From: Pseudanabaena sp. FACHB-1998
GTDB lineage: Bacteria; Cyanobacteriota; Cyanobacteriia; Pseudanabaenales; Pseudanabaenaceae
DNA length: 64,000 nucleotides
Assembly (NCBI RefSeq): GCF_014696355.1
Contig: NZ_JACJQA010000003.1
Span: 124,001 to 188,000 of the forward strand
Direction: 5' to 3'
In this document: one piece after another, positions 51,647-60,711 of the stretch
How positions within the stretch are numbered: the first letter of the stretch is position 1
How the letters are laid out: each line of letters opens with the position of its first letter
Made by a program: the position numbers and the translations under genes
Notes under the pieces: generated by a model
Told to the model about the DNA's origin: nothing
What the model saw: the letters and a program-made list of their open reading frames with translations, nothing else
Database searches by the model: none

Positions 51647-53377
51647 TTGAAAATTAATACTAGTAAACTCGGATTACTTCTACTCAGCTTTCCTTTATCT
51701 TTGGGAGCAATATCTGTATCGGCGGAGGCTAATCCTACTAATTCTTCAGCCGTTCCATTCACTGAAAACCCAGCTTCTATAACAGAAATTTCTAGTGAAA
51801 ATCAACTTAAGGCGATCGCTACAGATCCAATTGCACAGAATGTAACTTCTGTTTCCCAGTTATCAGATGTGCGTCCTACGGATTGGGCTTTTACCGCCTT
51901 ACAATCATTAGTTGAGCGCTACGGCTGCATTGCGGGTTATCCCGATCGCACATTTCGCGGCAAACAAGCGACCTCGCGCTATGAATTTGCGGCTGGCTTA
52001 AATGCTTGTCTCGACAAAATCAATGAGATTATTTCGGCGGGATTAGCGGACAAGGTTAGCAAAGAAGACCTCGCAACTTTGCAAAAGCTTCAAGAAGAAT
52101 TTGCCTCCGAACTCGCAACCCTGCGCGGTCGAGTTGATGCTCTTGATGCGAAAACTGCCAAACTGGAAGCGCAACAGTTCTCTACTACCACCAAACTGAG
52201 TGGCGAAGCAATTTTCAGCGTTTCAGGAGCAACAGGAGCAAATCCTAACAACGGTGGCACAAACACTAACATTGTTTTCAATAACCGTGTACGCCTGAAT
52301 TTACTGACCAGTTTTTCTGGTAAGGACTTATTGATTACAGGATTGCAAGCCACAAATATCAGCAGTCTAGCCGCACCTTTAGGCTATACCGATCCCCTTG
52401 GTAGTTCCAGTAATGTCCGATTGGGATTTGAGAATCAATTCCTCAATTTCAATCCATCTAACTCTAATACAACAGCCGCAAACTCAGTTAATCTTTATAA
52501 GTTACTCTACATTTTTCCAGTTGCTGACAAGCTGACACTGTTTGCAGGTTCTAGTGCAGAAGTTTCCGATGCCTTCCCCGCGATCAGCCCATTTGCGAGT
52601 GAAGGTCAAGGCTCTATCTCCCGTTTTGGTCAAGGTTTAAATGCTGCGACCCGTGTATCGGGAGGTACATCGGGGACTGGGCTAGCGGCGGCGGTGGGTT
52701 TCATTTGGAATCCTTCCGATCAGGTTGATTTTCGTGCTTTATACGGAAGTGTTAACCCTGCGATCGCTACTAGTAGCTCCACTACTTTGCTTGGTGCAGG
52801 CTTCTTTGGTGGCAGTACAATTGCGGCGGCTCAATTAACTCTCAAACCCACTTCCAATCTTGATATCGGACTCAACTATGCTAATAGCTATCACCAGATC
52901 AATATCTTGGGAACTGGCTTAGCTTCCGCAGACATTAATGCAATTAGTGGCGCAGGGACAGCACTAACCGACCCAATTAAATTGAATTCTATTGGTTCAA
53001 CTTTGACATGGCGGATTACTCCAAAGATTGCTTTCAATCTATCTGGTGCTTGGATCTTTGCCAATCTTACTAATAAGGATGCTTCCACAACCTTTACTAG
53101 TTGGATGACAGGCTTCCAATTCAGCGATGTCTTCAAAGAAGGTAACACCGTTGGGCTTATCTTTGGACAACCTCTAGCGCGTAATGCTGTGGGTGGAATT
53201 GCCTCAATTCCTAATGGGTTTACGGCTACGCCCTATCAGTTGGAAGGATATTTCAATTTTAAGCTTTCTAAAAATATCAGCGTTACCCCCGGGGTGTTCT
53301 TTGTATTTAATCCCGAAGGCATCAATAATGCGCCTACCGCAACCGTTGGGGTACTACGCACAACATTCACCTTCTAA
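51647..53377 (+). CDS. SLH-domain OprB-type porin within the cmp-like operon
   Basis: 576 residues, starting at TTG 51647 immediately before a signal peptide (KINTSKLGLLLLSFPLSLGAISVSAEA). An SLH domain (LSDVRPTDWAFTALQSLVERYGCIAGYPDRTFRGKQATSRYEFAAGLNACLDKI) binds peptidoglycan or its polymers. Then a coiled-coil (LQKLQEEFASELATLRGRVDALDAKTAKLEAQQ) leads to an OprB-like barrel ending in Phe (VGVLRTTFTF). Cyanobacterial porins of this class pass small solutes or iron. Its place between the binding-protein and permease genes suggests it admits the transported anion through the outer membrane. Confidence 0.9.
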   Translation: MKINTSKLGLLLLSFPLSLGAISVSAEANPTNSSAVPFTENPASITEISSENQLKAIATDPIAQNVTSVSQLSDVRPTDWAFTALQSLVERYGCIAGYPDRTFRGKQATSRYEFAAGLNACLDKINEIISAGLADKVSKEDLATLQKLQEEFASELATLRGRVDALDAKTAKLEAQQFSTTTKLSGEAIFSVSGATGANPNNGGTNTNIVFNNRVRLNLLTSFSGKDLLITGLQATNISSLAAPLGYTDPLGSSSNVRLGFENQFLNFNPSNSNTTAANSVNLYKLLYIFPVADKLTLFAGSSAEVSDAFPAISPFASEGQGSISRFGQGLNAATRVSGGTSGTGLAAAVGFIWNPSDQVDFRALYGSVNPAIATSSSTTLLGAGFFGGSTIAAAQLTLKPTSNLDIGLNYANSYHQINILGTGLASADINAISGAGTALTDPIKLNSIGSTLTWRITPKIAFNLSGAWIFANLTNKDASTTFTSWMTGFQFSDVFKEGNTVGLIFGQPLARNAVGGIASIPNGFTATPYQLEGYFNFKLSKNISVTPGVFFVFNPEGINNAPTATVGVLRTTFTF

Positions 53378-53427
53378 AAACTAAGACAAATTAAATTTTA
53401 ATTGAATTTCGCAGGAGTAAAAAGTTT

Positions 53428-54270
53428 ATGGCAGCAAGTGTTGGTAATCGTAATGGCAGTTTAGGGCATTCGCTAAATAAGTTTTGGCAAAAAAATGCTC
53501 AAAACTGGGCTTTGCCAATCATCGGACTTTTTGGCTTTTTGCTAATTTGGCAAATTCTCTCTGGTACAGGCTTACTGAAGTTGCCAAGTCCGATCAATAT
53601 TCTTTCAGAAAAGTCCACTCGCAACCTACTGCTCTATCCATTCTTTGATCGCGGTGGTACAGACAAAGGGCTATTCTGGCAGACTCTCGCTAGTTTCGAG
53701 CGTGTGGCTAAGGGTTACTCACTAGCGGCGATCGTCGGTATCGGTATGGGTATTTTGATTGGAACTACACCCGTCGTTGACAAAGCCCTCGATCCTCTCT
53801 TTCAGTTTTTGCGAACAGTGCCGCCCCTTGCATGGGTTCCGATCGCTCTCGCCGCTCTCCGACAAAATGAACCAGCAGCTCTATTCGTTATCTTCATCAC
53901 TTCTGTATGGCCGATCTTGTTAAATACTGCGGTTGGTGTGAAGCAAATTCCTCAAGACTATCGCAACGTTTCGCGAGTGCTGCAACTTTCTCGCCAAAAG
54001 TATTTCTTCAAGATTTTGATTCCCTCAGCACTGCCCTATATCTTTACTGGTTTACGCATTTCCATCGGTCTAGCATGGCTAGCGATTATCGCTGCTGAAA
54101 TCATCATGTCAGGTATTGTCGGTATCGGTTTCTTTATCTGGAACTCCTACACCAATGACAAAGTGGGTGAAGTAATTTTGGCTCTAGTTTACATCGGTGC
54201 TGTCGGCTTGATTCTCGATCGCGCTGTGGCATGGCTCCAGAATGTGATCTTGCCTGAAGAACAGAAGTAA
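53428..54270 (+). CDS. cmpB: ABC transporter permease CmpB/NrtB-like
   Basis: 280 residues with about six membrane helices (LPIIGLFGFLLIWQILSG onward). The EAA-type loop GLRISIGLAWLAIIAAEI contacts the ATPases. The DRGGTDKGLFWQTLASFERVAKGY insertion and PLAWVPIALAALRQNEPAALFVIFITS block are typical of the nitrate/bicarbonate/taurine-class permeases. Transports with CmpC and CmpD; naming follows the operon reading. Confidence 0.85.
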   Translation: MAASVGNRNGSLGHSLNKFWQKNAQNWALPIIGLFGFLLIWQILSGTGLLKLPSPINILSEKSTRNLLLYPFFDRGGTDKGLFWQTLASFERVAKGYSLAAIVGIGMGILIGTTPVVDKALDPLFQFLRTVPPLAWVPIALAALRQNEPAALFVIFITSVWPILLNTAVGVKQIPQDYRNVSRVLQLSRQKYFFKILIPSALPYIFTGLRISIGLAWLAIIAAEIIMSGIVGIGFFIWNSYTNDKVGEVILALVYIGAVGLILDRAVAWLQNVILPEEQK

Positions 54271-54271
54271 T

Positions 54272-54391
54272 ACCCCCCTTAGTCCCCCCTTTCAAGGGGG
54301 GAGATAAGAAGTTGAATTCCCTTCCCTTGAAAGAGGAATAAACAAGAAATCTTGTTCCCTCCCCTTTCAAGGGGAGGGTTAGGGAGGGGTT
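54272..54391. repeat. C/G-rich hairpin repeat between cmpB and cmpC
   Basis: Two hairpins (CCCCCCTTTCAAGGGGGG and CTCCCCTTTCAAGGGGAG) separated by about 50 bp, with outer CCCCCC.../...GGGGTT pairing. Related to 11756-11843. It lies inside the operon, so it may act as a partial terminator or an mRNA-processing or stabilising element. Confidence 0.75.
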
Positions 54392-54424
54392 AAAAAGTTT
54401 TATAAAACGAAGGAGAATTTTAAA

Positions 54425-56422
54425 ATGCAGGATTTTGTTTTAGTTGATCAGGTAGAAAGGACATTTCCCTTGGGCGGCGGCAAAGAATATATAGCCCTTA
54501 AAGGAATTGACCTCCAAATAAAAAAAGGCGAATTTATTTCTCTCATCGGTCACTCTGGTTGTGGCAAATCCACCTTGCTCAATATGATCGCAGGTTTGGA
54601 CTTACCCAGTGGCGGCGTGGTCATGCTCGAAGATGAGCGCGTCACTCGCCCCGGACCCGATCGCATGGTGGTATTTCAAAACTATTCGCTGTTGCCTTGG
54701 CTATCGGTACGCGAGAATGTGGCTCTTGCTGTTGATGAAGTGCTTTCTCATTTGCCCAAGGGTGAGCGTCATGAATTAGTAGAACGCTATGTAAAAATGG
54801 TCGGGCTTGCCCATGCGATCGACAAACCACCTACTCAGTTATCAGGTGGGATGCGTCAACGGGTTGCGATCGCCCGTGCTTTAGCAGTACGTCCCAAACT
54901 TTTGTTACTCGATGAACCCTTTGGTGCTTTGGATGCGTTGACTCGCGGTAATTTGCAAGAGAAGTTAATGCAGATCTGTAATGAAGACCAAATTACTGCT
55001 GTCATGGTTACCCATGATGTCGATGAAGCGGTATTGCTAAGCGATCGCATTGTGATGTTGACCAATGGTCCCGCCTCGAAAATCGGTAACATTTTGGAAG
55101 TGGATATTCCCCGTCCCCGTCAACGGATGGAAGCGGTAAATCATCCCAGTTACTACAGCCTTCGCAGTGAAATTATTTACTTCTTGAATCAGCAAAAGCG
55201 CGTCAAGAAATTAAACGCTCGCAAGGTGACAACTGTTGCCCGTCACGGATTAGAAAAAGTCAATTTAGAGATTGGCTTCGTTCCCTTAACCGCTTGTGCG
55301 CCGATCGCAGTTGCTAAAGAGAAAGGCTTCTTTGAGAAGCACGGTCTTGATGAAGTATCTCTCGTTCGTGAAACCAGTTGGCGCGGTATTGTCGATGGTA
55401 TTGCAGGCGGCTATCTTGATGCGGCGCAAATGCCTTCGGGTTTACCGATGTGGATGACATTGGGCGGTAATGGTGCTTGTAAGCCCATTGTTACGGCTTT
55501 AACCATGACCCGTAATGGGAACGCGATTACCCTCGATAAGCATTTTTACGATCGCGGCGTTCATAGCCTCGCCGACTTCAAAGCGATGCTGCAAAATACT
55601 CGCGATCGCACTCACCGCATGGGTGTAGTTCATCCGTCCTCAATGCATAATCTGCTGCTCCGTTACTGGTTAGCGGCTGGTGGTATCGACCCCGATCTCG
55701 ATGTAGAACTCAAAACCATTCCTCCCGCCCAAATGGTAGTTGACCTCAAAGCAGGAAGTATCGATGGTTTCTGCGTCGGTGAACCTTGGAACTTCCGCGC
55801 CGCCATGGAAAACATCGGCTTCACGGTTGCCACGGATTTAGAGATCTGGCAAGGACACCCGGGCAAAGTTCTCGGCGTTCGCGAAGATTGGGCTAATGCC
55901 TATCCTAATACTCACATTGCCCTCGTCAAGGCATTGCTAGAAGCTTGTATCTATTGCGCCGATCCCAATAATGCCGAAGAGATTCGCCAGATTCTGTCGC
56001 GTCGCGCCTACGTCAGCACCAATGTTAACTATATCCACTTGGGTAATCCCGATGATGTTACCTGTGCGATCGACTCTCCCATGCGCGAACCTGCTCACCA
56101 CCAGTTCTACGGTGCTGGTGTCAATCGTCCTAGCCGTTCTGAGCATCTCTGGCACATTACCCAGATGGCGCGTTGGGGCGATGTTCCCTTCCCACGTAAC
56201 TGGGTGGAAGTATTAGAGAAAACCTGTCGCGTTGGTGTATTCAGCACGGCAGCCCGTGAACTCGGTCTAACGGATATCACCTATAGCCGCAATGCGATTC
56301 AACTCTTTGATGACATTCCCTTTAATGCCGAAGATCCGATCGCCTATCTTAACCAGCTAGACATTAAGCGCAATATCACGATGGCTGAGATTGGCATGGA
56401 CTCTATGCGAATGGTTGCTTAA
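54425..56422 (+). CDS. cmpC: ABC transporter ATPase fused to a substrate-binding domain (CmpC/NrtC-like)
   Basis: 665 residues. An N-terminal ATPase (about 1-265) has Walker A GHSGCGKST, signature LSGGMRQRVAIARAL, and Walker B LLLLDEPFGALD. The C-terminal 380 residues (from about LEKVNLEIGFVPLTACAPIAVAKEKGFFEKHG) are a second copy of the CmpA/NrtA-type binding fold, thought to be a cytoplasmic regulatory domain that senses the substrate or an effector. This fusion is diagnostic of the Cmp/Nrt class. Its binding segment reads EIWQGHPGKVLGVRED. Confidence 0.9.
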   Translation: MQDFVLVDQVERTFPLGGGKEYIALKGIDLQIKKGEFISLIGHSGCGKSTLLNMIAGLDLPSGGVVMLEDERVTRPGPDRMVVFQNYSLLPWLSVRENVALAVDEVLSHLPKGERHELVERYVKMVGLAHAIDKPPTQLSGGMRQRVAIARALAVRPKLLLLDEPFGALDALTRGNLQEKLMQICNEDQITAVMVTHDVDEAVLLSDRIVMLTNGPASKIGNILEVDIPRPRQRMEAVNHPSYYSLRSEIIYFLNQQKRVKKLNARKVTTVARHGLEKVNLEIGFVPLTACAPIAVAKEKGFFEKHGLDEVSLVRETSWRGIVDGIAGGYLDAAQMPSGLPMWMTLGGNGACKPIVTALTMTRNGNAITLDKHFYDRGVHSLADFKAMLQNTRDRTHRMGVVHPSSMHNLLLRYWLAAGGIDPDLDVELKTIPPAQMVVDLKAGSIDGFCVGEPWNFRAAMENIGFTVATDLEIWQGHPGKVLGVREDWANAYPNTHIALVKALLEACIYCADPNNAEEIRQILSRRAYVSTNVNYIHLGNPDDVTCAIDSPMREPAHHQFYGAGVNRPSRSEHLWHITQMARWGDVPFPRNWVEVLEKTCRVGVFSTAARELGLTDITYSRNAIQLFDDIPFNAEDPIAYLNQLDIKRNITMAEIGMDSMRMVA

Positions 56423-56426
56423 ATAC

Positions 56427-56507
56427 GATCCCCCTCAATCTCCCTTTTTAAGGGGGAAGAAGAAAAGATTAATTCTCCCCCCTTAAAAAGGGAGATTGAG
56501 GGGGATC
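56427..56507. repeat. Long hairpin between cmpC and cmpD
   Basis: About 30-bp arms (from GATCCCCCTCAATCTCCC to its complement GGGAGATTGAGGGGGATC) enclosing an A-rich loop. It is 5 bp after the cmpC stop and 37 bp before the cmpD ATG, placed to alter the ratio of the two ATPases. The C/G-rich style is shared with 54272-54391. Confidence 0.8.
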
Positions 56508-56543
56508 TAGATATCAAACTTTAAGAACAAAATTAAAAAGAAA

Positions 56544-57377
56544 ATGACACAAACCACCCTTAATCACAAGCCTGTTGCCACCATCCCCCCTCAAGAATCT
56601 TTCCTTCGCATTGAAAACGTCTCTAAAATTTATCCCACACCAAAAGGTGAATATGTCGTTCTTAAAGATGTTAATCTGCATATTCAAGAAGGTGAGTTTA
56701 TTTGCTTAATCGGTCATTCAGGCTGTGGTAAATCAACACTTTTAAACATGGTAGGTGGCTTCTCCAAGCCCTCCATCGGTGAAGTTACGGTTAATGGCAA
56801 ACTAATTACCAAACCAGGACCCGATCGCATGGTGGTATTTCAAGGCTATGCGCTCTTACCTTGGCTAACTGTCTATGAAAACGTGATGCTTGCTGTTGAT
56901 TCCGTTAACCCTAATATGTCGAAAGGCGAAAAAAATGATATCGTCCGCCATCACCTCGCGATGGTGGGACTAAGTGAGGCTGCAGAGAAAAAGCCAACCC
57001 AAATTTCAGGGGGGATGAAACAGCGTGTCTCGATCGCTCGTGCCTTAGCAATCCGTCCCGAAGTATTGATCCTTGATGAACCCTTTGGCGCATTGGATGC
57101 AATTACCAAAGAGGAACTCCAAGAGGAACTATTACAAATTTGGACAGAGCATCGCTGTACGGTGTTGATGATTACTCACGATATCGATGAAGCTTTATTT
57201 TTAGCCGATCGCCTTGTAATGATGACTAATGGGCCTGCCGCGAATATTGGCGAAATCATGAAAATTCCTTTTCCCCGTCCCCGCGATCGCGCTCAAATTA
57301 TGGAAGATCCTTTATATTATGATCTTCGTAATACTGCTCTAGACTTTCTATATAACCGCTTTGCCCATGACGAGTAA
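56544..57377 (+). CDS. cmpD: ABC transporter ATPase CmpD/NrtD-like
   Basis: 277 residues. Walker A GHSGCGKST, signature ISGGMKQRVSIARAL, Walker B LILDEPFGALD and H-loop ITHDIDEAL are intact. It is the single-domain partner of CmpC; the two form the ATPase pair of one transporter. End of the operon; no nir or nar gene follows, the next gene being recQ on the other strand. Confidence 0.88.
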   Translation: MTQTTLNHKPVATIPPQESFLRIENVSKIYPTPKGEYVVLKDVNLHIQEGEFICLIGHSGCGKSTLLNMVGGFSKPSIGEVTVNGKLITKPGPDRMVVFQGYALLPWLTVYENVMLAVDSVNPNMSKGEKNDIVRHHLAMVGLSEAAEKKPTQISGGMKQRVSIARALAIRPEVLILDEPFGALDAITKEELQEELLQIWTEHRCTVLMITHDIDEALFLADRLVMMTNGPAANIGEIMKIPFPRPRDRAQIMEDPLYYDLRNTALDFLYNRFAHDE

Positions 57378-57436
57378 TCATCGTGGTTCCTTTCTCTAAG
57401 GAAAGGAGCCATTATCTAGAAATAGACATTAAGACC

Positions 57437-57595
57437 CAAGAATTATAGCGAAGCAAGAGTTAGCCAGTACAAACCAAAACCAAAAAAGCGAGTTGCGGCG
57501 CGAAGCGCCGCAACTCGCTTTTTTGGTTTTATGTCTTAAGCAAAACTTACATTGCTATAGCTGTGCGGGGCTTCGCGCCGCACAGCTAATTCTTA
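57437..57595. repeat. CAAGAATTAGCTGTGCGG palindrome split by a TATAGC element
   Basis: Left arm ...CCAAGAATTA ends at 57445 and resumes as GCTGTGCGG at 57560; together they pair with CCGCACAGCTAATTCTT at 57578-57594. Between lies 57446-57559, which starts TAGCGAAG and ends CATTGCTATA and contains a 26-bp-arm palindrome (57476-57501 / 57505-57530, loop GAA). The junctions are consistent with a duplicated TA. Confidence 0.88.
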
Positions 57596-57638
57596 GGTGA
57601 GAAGGAAGTATATCCAACTACTTATAATTTCTCAAAGT

Positions 57639-59861
57639 TTATAAAGGTTCTTTTTCATTTTGCCAGATGGCGCGAACGATTTTGATTTCATCGTAAGTAT
57701 ATTCTTCGCGCAGATGATCAAAGAGATTGCGGAGAGAGTCGCCACCGATCGCTTCGAGGGCTGCATAAATTACATTTTGGCGTTCTGGACTAACAAGGCG
57801 ATCGCAATTAATCGCATAGCCCGCTTCAATTAGTTGCACCAGATGCGTCCAAACTGTCGCAGGTTTAAGCCCGCGATCGCGAGCAATCTCATCAATATCT
57901 AAACCATTCTCATACATCGCTAAGGTTTCGCGCTGTGTGCTTGCTTTAGATAATTTCGATTTGGACGTGACGGATTCTTGCTTAACCCTCGAAGTTGTTG
58001 ATTCTTCAGGTTCCGCAGGCGGGTATTTGAGATGATGTTCGAGAATAATTGCGATAAAATCATCGGCATACTGCTCTAATTTTTTTGCGCCAACACCCGA
58101 TAATTTGGCAAACTCTTTGCGGCTTGTGGGTTGCTGTTCGGCCATTTGATTAAGCGTAGCATTGCTAAAAATCACGTAGGGCGGAACTTCCTGCTCATCC
58201 GCGAGATTTTTACGCAGTAGACGCAATCTCTCAAAGAGAATTTCCACATCAACTGATCTTTCGCTCGTTTCGCGTTCTGCAACTATTGTAGGTTCCGTAT
58301 CGCGTTCTATTGGTAATAACACATTACGCTGATTACGCATCACTTCCCAACTGCGATCATTCAGCTTGAGAATGGCATAACCATCGGCAGTTTGGGTTAA
58401 ATAGCCTTGATGAATTAGCGATCGCGAAAGTTGTCGCCATTCATCCAAACTACGATCTTTACCAATGCCGTGAGTAGAAAGATTTTCATGCCCATGCTGC
58501 AAGATCTTTTTATTCAGAGAACCCCGCAAAATATCAATAATATGCCCTGCCCCAAATCGCTCCTTTGCCCTTGCCACACAGGACAAGAATTTTTGCGCCT
58601 CCACTGTCCAATCTTCCATTGGCTTTGGTGTGAGGCAGTTATCACAATTGGCGCAATCACCTTGAAAATGTTCGCCAAAATAGCGTAAGAGAATCGTGCG
58701 GCGACAGGCTAAACCTTCGGCATAGTCAACGACTTGGCGCAATTGCTGTTGAGCAATTCTCTGTTCCGCTTCCAACGGCTCATTGGTATGCGGATCGACC
58801 TTTTGAGCAATGAGATATTTGATCGTTTCTAAATCCCCATAGCCTAAAAACAAAGTACAGTGAGAATCTTCGCCATCTCGCCCCGCCCGACCTGACTCTT
58901 GATAATAACCTTCAATATTTTTGGGTAAATCATAATGCATTACAAACCGCACATCAGGCTTATTGATCCCCATCCCGAAAGCGATCGTCGCTACCATCAC
59001 CTGCACATCATCACGAATCCATCGGGTCTGATTTTCCTCCCGTTCCTTAGCACTTAAACCCGCATGATAGGGAATTGCATCGACACCATCCTCTCGCAAG
59101 CGTTCGGCGATTTCATTGACGCGCTTTCGACTCAGGCAATAGACAATGCCTGAGCCTTGCATTCTCTTGATTTGCCTTAATAAATCCACATAGGATTGCT
59201 CAGTTCCTTGTTTAGGAACAACTTCATAATAGAGATTATTACGATTGAAGCTAGCAACATGCACATAAGGCTGTTGCAACTGCAATTGTTGAATGATATC
59301 TTCGCGTACTCGCTCTGTCGCTGTAGCCGTCAAGCCAATGACAGGCACATCGGGATAGAACTGGCGCAAGCGGCTAAGTTGGCGATATTCAGGACGAAAA
59401 TCATGACCCCATTCTGAGACGCAATGGGCTTCATCGATCGCAAATCCTGCAATGCCAATCTTATTTTTAACAATATTTAGAAATTCAATAAACTGCTCTG
59501 CAAATAAGCGTTCGGGCGCGACATAGATTAATTTAATCGCTCCATTTAAAATTGCTTGCGATCGCTGATTAGTTTCGCGACCTGATAAAGTGCTATTTAA
59601 AAAAGTTGCGCCAATCCCATTCTCTTTAAGCGCCGTAACTTGATCCTGCATTAGGGCGATTAAAGGCGATACAACGATGGTTACGCCTGTTTTTAATAAG
59701 GCTGGCAATTGAAAACAAATAGATTTTCCGCCCCCCGTGGGCATAATTGCCAAGGTATCGCGCCCCGCAAGATGTGCTTCGATAATCTCGCGCTGTCCAG
59801 CCCGAAAGGAGTCATAGCCAAAGTATTGTTTCAGTGCTTGCGGTAAAGAATTGCTTGTCAT
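57639..59861 (-). CDS. recQ: ATP-dependent DNA helicase RecQ
   Basis: 740 residues. Walker A IMPTGGGKSICFQLPALL and the DEAH box FAIDEAHCVSEWGHDFRPEY are intact. Helicase C motifs include VATIAFGMGINKPDVRFVMH and QESGRAGRDGE. The RecQ zinc cysteines (CRRTILLRYFGEHFQGDCANCDNCL) are followed by a winged helix, an HRDC domain (about 535-605) and an extra C-terminal helix-turn-helix (MYENGLDIDEIARDRGLKPATVWTHLVQLIEAG), the helicase-C-terminal module of long RecQ forms. Acts in recombination and fork repair. Its start lies 3 bp after the Uma2 gene stop. Confidence 0.96.
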   Translation of the reverse strand: MTSNSLPQALKQYFGYDSFRAGQREIIEAHLAGRDTLAIMPTGGGKSICFQLPALLKTGVTIVVSPLIALMQDQVTALKENGIGATFLNSTLSGRETNQRSQAILNGAIKLIYVAPERLFAEQFIEFLNIVKNKIGIAGFAIDEAHCVSEWGHDFRPEYRQLSRLRQFYPDVPVIGLTATATERVREDIIQQLQLQQPYVHVASFNRNNLYYEVVPKQGTEQSYVDLLRQIKRMQGSGIVYCLSRKRVNEIAERLREDGVDAIPYHAGLSAKEREENQTRWIRDDVQVMVATIAFGMGINKPDVRFVMHYDLPKNIEGYYQESGRAGRDGEDSHCTLFLGYGDLETIKYLIAQKVDPHTNEPLEAEQRIAQQQLRQVVDYAEGLACRRTILLRYFGEHFQGDCANCDNCLTPKPMEDWTVEAQKFLSCVARAKERFGAGHIIDILRGSLNKKILQHGHENLSTHGIGKDRSLDEWRQLSRSLIHQGYLTQTADGYAILKLNDRSWEVMRNQRNVLLPIERDTEPTIVAERETSERSVDVEILFERLRLLRKNLADEQEVPPYVIFSNATLNQMAEQQPTSRKEFAKLSGVGAKKLEQYADDFIAIILEHHLKYPPAEPEESTTSRVKQESVTSKSKLSKASTQRETLAMYENGLDIDEIARDRGLKPATVWTHLVQLIEAGYAINCDRLVSPERQNVIYAALEAIGGDSLRNLFDHLREEYTYDEIKIVRAIWQNEKEPL

Positions 59862-59864
59862 AAA

Positions 59865-60563
59865 TTAGGATTCTGTCGGAGATTTCGCGAAAGTCTGAAA
59901 TATCCATTTGGTGATTTCACCGTCATTTTGAGCATAACTTAAATGTAATGCTTCTTCGACTTTAGATATATCTAAACCTTTCAGAACGTGTGATTGTGTA
60001 ATCCTTCCACTGTGACCATTAGCGATCGCAAAGGCAAATATCTCTAAACTACTAGCATTAACAGCCCAATATTCTTGAATTCCTAAACGCTCGTAGAGCA
60101 ATCTTTTATAACCTAGATCCTCTTGAATTGTCGTTGCGGAAATTTCTACAACCAAAGTTGGTAAATCAAACTCATTTAAATCGACTGGCGCATTATTTCT
60201 AGGAGGAATTTTTAAGTCAGCCCCTACATAAAACACCATATCAGGTTGAAATTCTGCATTACCTGTTTTTCTGAAACTACAATTAAGGTATTCATAAATG
60301 CAAATATCAGCAAAAGCGGCAAATACGCTAATTACTTTGTAAACAACTCCATTTTCGTGAGCGTGAATTGGTCCAACGGGTGACATCTCAATCCTCATTA
60401 AATGCTGGTCATAATAAAATTTAGCCTTGTCTAAGCTTGGTTCTTCCGCAAGAGCTAGAAACTCCTCCCAAGAGGCTCTTACCCAAACATCAGAGATGAT
60501 TTCTGGCTTGACTTCTACAATTTCTTTGGGATCGTTTACCTGTGCGCTAACCGTAATAGTCAT
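59865..60563 (-). CDS. Uma2-family protein (DUF820), putative endonuclease fold
   Basis: 232 residues. The PD-(D/E)xK-like core is visible: FQPDMVFYVG, then LPTLVVEISATTIQEDLGYKRLLYERLGIQEYWAVN with the V-x-E-I-S and K residues. Uma2 proteins are very numerous in cyanobacteria and share a restriction-endonuclease fold, but their role is unproven. The gene is followed at once by recQ, so they may be co-transcribed. Confidence 0.88.
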   Translation of the reverse strand: MTITVSAQVNDPKEIVEVKPEIISDVWVRASWEEFLALAEEPSLDKAKFYYDQHLMRIEMSPVGPIHAHENGVVYKVISVFAAFADICIYEYLNCSFRKTGNAEFQPDMVFYVGADLKIPPRNNAPVDLNEFDLPTLVVEISATTIQEDLGYKRLLYERLGIQEYWAVNASSLEIFAFAIANGHSGRITQSHVLKGLDISKVEEALHLSYAQNDGEITKWIFQTFAKSPTES

Positions 60564-60620
60564 AGTTAATCCAGTTAGTTGTGATTCTTAATGATTTTAA
60601 CATAGCGGTTTTCAGACAAG

Positions 60621-60687
60621 GCTATTTAAAGCCCAAAATAGAGTTGCGACGCGAAGCGTCGCAACTCTATTTTGGGCTTTAAATAGC
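60621..60687. repeat. Longest perfect palindrome, 32-bp arms
   Basis: Arms 60621-60652 and 60656-60687 around GAA, with tip GCGACGC-GAA-GCGTCGC. It lies between the start of the Uma2 gene and the end of mnmE. Confidence 0.92.
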
Positions 60688-60711
60688 ATAATCGTCTAAT
60701 GTCATAAGCAA

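Noticed and set aside
11756-56507. C/G-rich hairpins at 11756, 54272 and 56427 as insertion sequences
   Set aside because: They have no transposase, no clear target duplications and differ in length; they are described only as hairpin repeats.
50226-57377. Operon read as nitrate transporter NrtABCD
   Set aside because: Kept only as an alternative: the porin inside the operon, Glu at 270-271 of the binding protein and lack of nir or nar genes favour bicarbonate, although a tree would be needed to settle it.
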